From contig PEVQ01000244.1 in assembly GCA_002780205.1 (NCBI GenBank), forward strand, positions 1 to 8,526: DNA of 8,526 bases. Reading direction: 5' to 3'. Below are positions 5,770 through 8,526 of this stretch, piece after piece. The stretch is from Elusimicrobia bacterium CG06_land_8_20_14_3_00_38_11. GTDB taxonomy: Bacteria > Elusimicrobiota > UBA8919. The notes under the pieces were generated by a model. The model was given only the letters and a program-made list of their open reading frames with translations. It made no database searches and was not told the origin of the DNA. Numbering within the stretch: the first letter of the stretch is position 1; each line of letters opens with the position of its first letter. A program made the translations under genes and the position numbers.

Positions 5770-6665
5770 TTTTCCTCAAATAATTCCGATTGTATTTTTT
5801 TAATCTTGGGCAGTGTCTTGCCGGTAAGCGTCGTGTCCATTCCCAAATCCGCCGACATTTTTTCAATCATCTCATTTATTTTTTCTGAAAAAATTGCAGG
5901 CGGAGAAACCCTTTTTGAATATATTATTTCATATCTGGCGGAAAGTTTCGGATAAAACTTTTTTATGAATGCAAAAAATCTTTCCTTATTGACATCCCTT
6001 AACCGCAAATCGTCGGAAAAAACATATTTGGCGCCTGATAAATTTGCTCTTAAAATTATATCTTTTACGGTTTTTTCTTTAACGATGTACGGACATAACG
6101 GAGAAATCGCCACACCGCAACGAATGCCTTTTGATGAAAGAATTTCCATCGCCTTAAATCTTTTTGACGGTTTTGGTGCTCGGGGCTCAAAGAGTGACGA
6201 CTCTTCATCTGTTGAAATAACGCTGAAACTTATCGCCAGAAATGAAGCGGCGGATATTTTAGAAAGTATGTCAATATCTTGCAAAATCAAATCCGATTTC
6301 GTCATAATATGAACCGGATTTTTATAACGGTAAATCACTTCAAGTATGTTTCTCGTATTTTTATATTTTCGTTCCGCCGGCTGATATGGGTCGCAAGCGG
6401 AACCGAGCATTATTAAAGCATCCTGCGGAATTTTTTTCAGCAATTCATTCAATAGAAATGCTGCGTTTGTTTTTGACTGTATTTTATAAAAAAATTCCTC
6501 TTTTTTCTTATAAGGAACATATTTTTCTGACAAAACATAACAATACTGGCAGGCGTGTTCGCAACCCTTGTAAGGATTCAGGGTATAGACGGCTGAAAAC
6601 CCGTCGGATTTATCAGGAAGTAGGTTTAATATATTTTGCACCTGAATGATTTCGTATTTTATCAT
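5766..6665 (-). CDS. SPL-family radical SAM protein (COG1533)
   Basis: This 299-aa protein carries the radical SAM cluster motif CEHACQYC, with Cys35, Cys39 and Cys42 ligating a [4Fe-4S] cluster that cleaves S-adenosylmethionine. The start LNPYKGCEHACQYCY and the strip SACDPYQPAERKYKNTR (89-105) are typical of the COG1533 group related to spore photoproduct lyase. KAMEILSSKGIRCGVAISPLCP (171-192, given here as KAMEILSSKG then IRCGVAISPLCP) fits the rest of the barrel. Most COG1533 proteins have no known substrate, and the resemblance to SplB does not show that this one repairs DNA. The gene ends in a 4-bp ATGA overlap with queH, so the two are translated together. This suggests, without proving, a shared process such as tRNA modification. 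The ATG at 6665 has no strong Shine-Dalgarno sequence; the gap before it is repeat DNA. Confidence 0.9.
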   Translation of the reverse strand: MIKYEIIQVQNILNLLPDKSDGFSAVYTLNPYKGCEHACQYCYVLSEKYVPYKKKEEFFYKIQSKTNAAFLLNELLKKIPQDALIMLGSACDPYQPAERKYKNTRNILEVIYRYKNPVHIMTKSDLILQDIDILSKISAASFLAISFSVISTDEESSLFEPRAPKPSKRFKAMEILSSKGIRCGVAISPLCPYIVKEKTVKDIILRANLSGAKYVFSDDLRLRDVNKERFFAFIKKFYPKLSARYEIIYSKRVSPPAIFSEKINEMIEKMSADLGMDTTLTGKTLPKIKKIQSELFEEK

Positions 6666-6672
6666 TAATTCT

Positions 6673-6737
6673 GATTACGGCGATAAATCATTGTCGGTAA
6701 TCGTTGTAATCGTTCTTTCTAAATCGCTGTAATCATT
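6673..6737. repeat. Intergenic repeat between ruvB and the radical SAM gene
   Basis: GATTACGGCGAT (6673-6684) and ATCGCTGTAATC (6723-6734) form an inverted repeat matching at 11 of 12 positions, the exception being a G-U-type pair. AATCGTTGTAATCGTT (6699-6714) and AATCGCTGTAATCATT (6722-6737) are direct repeats with 14 of 16 matches. The whole 74-bp gap is made of this GATTAC/TAATCG motif. No U-run follows on the minus strand. Confidence 0.75.
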
Positions 6738-6739
6738 TT

Positions 6740-7768
6740 TTAAAGGAGTTCTTGCTGCGGACTATTCCGGCGGGGAATCCCCAAATGTTTATATGCAAGT
6801 TCCGTGACAATTCTTCCGCGGTTCGTTCTCGCCAGAAAACCTGCCTGAATAAGATACGGCTCATATACATCGGTTACGGTATCCGTCTCTTCGGAAATTG
6901 CAACCGCGATTGTTTCCACACCGACGGGGCCTCCCGAAAATTTTTCAATAATCGTAAGTAGAATTTTTCTGTCTATGTCGTCCAATCCCTCCGAATCAAT
7001 TCCGAGCGACTTCAAAGCCAGTTCGGCAAGTTCACCTGTTATCACGCCATCAGTTTTCATATCTGCGAAATCACGCAGACGTCTTAAAAGCCGGTTGGCA
7101 ATTCTCGGCGTTCCGCGGCTCCTTTTTGAGATAAGTTCAATACCGTTTTTATCCGATTTAATGCCAAGAATTTTTGCGGAACGGACTAAAATATCCTTGA
7201 GGTTATCAACCGAGTAAAAATCAATGTGTGCCGAAATTCCGAATCTCTCTCTTAACGGAGAGGTTAAAAGTCCTGCGCGGGTGGTCGCACCTATAAGAGT
7301 GAACTTCGGAATATCCAGTTTGATTGTTTTTGCCGAGGGGCCCTGCCCTATTATAATGTCAAGTTTGAAATCCTCCATAACCGGATAAAGCGACTCCTCA
7401 ACAACTCTGTTGAGACGGTGAATTTCATCTATAAAAAAAACATCGCCATATGAAAGATTGGTAAGAATTGCGGCAAGGTCGCCGACCTTTTCCATAACCG
7501 GACCCGATGTGGATTTTATATTTACACCCATTTCGTGTGCGATAATATTTGCAAGGGTTGTTTTGCCGAGTCCCGGAGGCGAATAAAAAAGGCAGTGGTC
7601 AAGTGGCTCTTTCCTTTTTTTTGCGGCGGAAATAAAAATTTTCAGATTTTCTTTAAGTTTTTCCTGCCCGACAAATTCGTCCAAAGATTGCGGGCGTAAA
7701 GTGTAGTCAATCTTTTCTTCTTCCTCAATGGCACTTCTTGAAACAATCCTTTCTTCTAAATCATCCAT
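6740..7768 (-). CDS. ruvB: RuvB, Holliday junction branch migration ATPase
   Basis: RuvB is the AAA+ motor that, with RuvA, drives branch migration of Holliday junctions in recombinational repair. The 342-aa length is normal. Visible elements are LRPQSLDEFVGQ (24-35), Walker A PPGLGKTT (64-71), Walker B VFFIDEIH (110-117), sensor 1 GATTRAG (160-166), the arginine finger in PLRERFG (171-177), sensor 2 GTPRIANRLLRR (219-230), and the winged-helix end with GGPVGVETIA (279-288) and RTNRGR (314-319). Position 63 before PPGLGKT is Ser where most RuvB proteins have Gly, a mild departure. The start is supported by GAGG eight bases upstream, inside the preceding gene's end, and by a 3-bp gap from its stop. 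The usual partner ruvA is not directly upstream: an ORF6N gene takes that place. Conserved neighbours downstream are DUF2905, spoIID and queA. Confidence 0.98.
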   Translation of the reverse strand: MDDLEERIVSRSAIEEEEKIDYTLRPQSLDEFVGQEKLKENLKIFISAAKKRKEPLDHCLFYSPPGLGKTTLANIIAHEMGVNIKSTSGPVMEKVGDLAAILTNLSYGDVFFIDEIHRLNRVVEESLYPVMEDFKLDIIIGQGPSAKTIKLDIPKFTLIGATTRAGLLTSPLRERFGISAHIDFYSVDNLKDILVRSAKILGIKSDKNGIELISKRSRGTPRIANRLLRRLRDFADMKTDGVITGELAELALKSLGIDSEGLDDIDRKILLTIIEKFSGGPVGVETIAVAISEETDTVTDVYEPYLIQAGFLARTNRGRIVTELAYKHLGIPRRNSPQQELL

Positions 7769-7771
7769 AAA

Positions 7772-8266
7772 TTATGCCTCGCCAGGTGATGGTAATTCAT
7801 CTTTTATTGCGTCAAAAATAATCCTGAATTTCATATCATATCTCCGTTCCATACTTTCTATTTTCTGTCTCAAATCCTCATATGTTAATGCCATTCCTCT
7901 GATTTTTGTAAATATCCGCATAATCTGGATATTGACTTGAATTGCTTTTTTACTATTTAATACTGATGAAAGCATTAAAATTCCATGTTCTGTAAAAACC
8001 ATAGGTCTTAATCTTAATCCCATTTTATCTTTGGGTGTGCCAAATTGGCACACCCAATTTTCCAACTCGGCTCTCGTTAATTCAAACATAAAATCATCTG
8101 GAAACCGTTCAATGTTCCTTCTGACCTGTCTTTTTAATTGGCGTGTTTCTACACTATAAAGTTCTGCTAAATCACGGTCAAGCATTACTTTTTTACCTCT
8201 GATTACAAAAATTCTTTTTTCAATCCTTGCTTCTGGAACATTAACAATTATATTTTTCTTTGTCAT
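7772..8266 (-). CDS. ORF6N domain DNA-binding protein
   Basis: The 164-aa product matches the ORF6N pattern (PF10543), a KilA-N-associated DNA-binding domain common in phages and also found as many chromosomal copies in environmental bacteria. The domain starts at about residue 17: KRIFVIRGKKVMLDRDLAEL (17-36), then ETRQLKRQVRRNIERFPDDF (40-59), MGLRLRPMVFTEHGILML (82-99) and NSKKAIQVNIQIMRIF (104-119). A charged, probably coiled-coil tail DLRQKIESMERRYDMKFRII (131-150) follows, as in other members. The target is unknown. It lies 3 bp upstream of ruvB, whose ribosome binding site is inside this gene, so the two are probably co-transcribed. This is unexpected, since ruvA or ruvC usually precedes ruvB. 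A perfect 27-nt palindrome lies in the coding sequence at residues 70-79. A weak promoter candidate sits just upstream. It could be a mobile-element remnant now fixed as operon leader, or an operon regulator. Confidence 0.88.
   Translation of the reverse strand: MTKKNIIVNVPEARIEKRIFVIRGKKVMLDRDLAELYSVETRQLKRQVRRNIERFPDDFMFELTRAELENWVCQFGTPKDKMGLRLRPMVFTEHGILMLSSVLNSKKAIQVNIQIMRIFTKIRGMALTYEDLRQKIESMERRYDMKFRIIFDAIKDELPSPGEA
7776..7783 (-). promoter_or_regulatory. Shine-Dalgarno site for ruvB
   Basis: On the minus strand GGCGAGGC ends seven bases before the ruvB ATG at 7768, with the GAGG core eight bases away. It lies within the last codons of the ORF6N gene, tying ruvB translation to the upstream gene. 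Confidence 0.65.
8031..8057. repeat. Perfect 27-nt palindrome inside the ORF6N gene
   Basis: The arms TTGGGTGTGCCAA (8031-8043) and TTGGCACACCCAA (8045-8057) are exact reverse complements around a single A at 8044. On the coding strand this covers residues 70-79, reading NWVCQFGTPK. It could be a DNA operator or an mRNA hairpin. Confidence 0.95.
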
Positions 8267-8274
8267 ATAATTTT

Positions 8275-8303
8275 ATTTTACAAAATTTTAAAAAAAATAG
8301 CAA
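8275..8303 (-). promoter_or_regulatory. Candidate sigma-70-type promoter for the gene block
   Basis: The minus strand shows TTGCTA (8303-8298), a 17-bp spacer and TAAAAT (8280-8275). These match four and five of six consensus positions. A transcript would start near 8268, almost at the ORF6N ATG (8266), which agrees with the lack of a Shine-Dalgarno there. The sequence is very A/T-rich, so a chance match is quite possible. Confidence 0.3.
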
Positions 8304-8306
8304 TAA

Positions 8307-8389
8307 AAAAATCCTCACTTGTAGCGGTTGATGTAAATCAACTTGCTTGTAGCGGTCGCATTGCTATGCGACTTCCGTTGAGGATTTTT
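8307..8389. repeat. Branched palindromic element with two GTAG-tagged hairpins
   Basis: Outer arms AAAAATCCTCA (8307-8317) and TGAGGATTTTT (8379-8389) are exact reverse complements. Within are two units that each begin CTTGTAGCGG. The first carries hairpin GTTGAT (8327-8332), GTAA, ATCAAC (8337-8342). The second carries GTCGCAT (8355-8361), TGCT, ATGCGAC (8366-8372). A GTAG tetranucleotide just 5' of a palindrome is the layout of REP elements. Because T-runs follow the outer arm on both strands, it could also act as a bidirectional terminator, ending transcription from an off-window upstream gene. Confidence 0.8.
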
Positions 8390-8397
8390 AATCTATC

Positions 8398-8470
8398 ATT
8401 GCGAGTGAAACGAAGCAATCTGACACGCAGTGTCATGCTGAACTCGTTTCAGCATCTCTTCGAAATATTC
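8398..8470. repeat. Dispersed repeat with short hairpins (CATTGCGAG...TCATGCTGAA type)
   Basis: It begins CATTGCGAGTGAAACGAAGC, then has GACAC (8422-8426), GCA, GTGTC (8430-8434), then ATGCTGAA (8435-8442), CTCGT, TTCAGCAT (8448-8455). I recognise this string from many bacterial genomes, where it often translates as HAELVSAS-like peptides. Here it is noncoding and lies upstream of the gene block. The remainder to 8526 shows no gene I can support. Confidence 0.65.
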
Positions 8471-8526
8471 TCCGTCATCTCAAACTCTTTTACTAAGGGG
8501 AGCATAAAATACTTTACATGAAAAGG

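Noticed and set aside
5965..7217. Plus-strand frames opposite the radical SAM gene and ruvB
   Set aside because: They lie antisense to confidently identified conserved genes and have no motifs of their own.
8453..8526. Minus-strand frame entering from the right edge and ending at a TGA near 8453
   Set aside because: About 24 codons only, its end lies in the dispersed repeat, and the peptide matches no upstream neighbour I would expect such as ruvA, ruvC or yebC.
8496..8526. Possible plus-strand gene start: ATG AAA AGG at 8518 with AGGGGAG upstream
   Set aside because: The spacing from the purine run to ATG is about 15 bases, too long, and only three codons are visible.

Overview
The window is an AT-rich bacterial chromosome segment holding one dense, single-direction gene block. 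Every supported gene is on the minus strand, so transcription runs from about 8270 down to 1. In that order the genes are: an ORF6N-type DNA-binding protein, ruvB, an SPL-family (COG1533) radical SAM protein, queH, a membrane-anchored protein with a DUF3352-like body and a pilin-like tail, a DUF2905 small membrane protein, a SpoIID/LytB lipoprotein, a 602-aa multi-spanning membrane protein of unknown function, and the first 125 codons of queA, cut by the window edge. Several junctions are tight: 3-bp gaps at ORF6N/ruvB and at the 602-aa gene/queA, a 4-bp ATGA overlap at radical SAM/queH, a 22-bp overlap at DUF2905/spoIID, and a 4-bp gap at spoIID/602-aa gene. An operon or super-operon is likely.

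The ruvB - queH - DUF2905 - spoIID - queA core is a neighbourhood I know from Firmicutes and several deep-branching phyla. The lipobox on the SpoIID protein, the anaerobe-type radical SAM and QueH enzymes, the pilin-like domain of the kind common in uncultivated diderm phyla, and the abundance of short dispersed repeats together suggest an uncultivated anaerobic bacterium. Omnitrophota, Elusimicrobiota or a similar candidate phylum is possible. This placement is inference. The standard bacterial code fits, since TGA and TAA both act as stops.

Functional themes: the last two steps of tRNA queuosine synthesis (QueA makes epoxyqueuosine, QueH reduces it), Holliday-junction branch migration (RuvB), and envelope or peptidoglycan functions (SpoIID-like protein, DUF2905, two membrane-anchored proteins of unknown role).

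The most striking feature is how short repeats have colonised the block. The larger gaps (3627-3739, 5021-5169, 6666-6739, 8267-8526) consist largely of degenerate tandem and palindromic repeats, and repeats also enter genes. A 99-bp two-hairpin element sits in frame inside queH, flanked by a 9-bp direct repeat. A heptanucleotide tandem repeat encodes the hydrophobic core of the SpoIID lipoprotein signal peptide. A 24-bp repeat lies at exactly the same distance from the start codons of two different genes. Several hairpins carry a 5' GTAG tag, as REP elements mobilised by RAYT transposases do. A G9 homopolymer in the pilin-tailed gene could be a phase-variation switch. No stretch over about 300 bases lacks a gene. 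No tRNA, rRNA, CRISPR array or transposase gene was seen.
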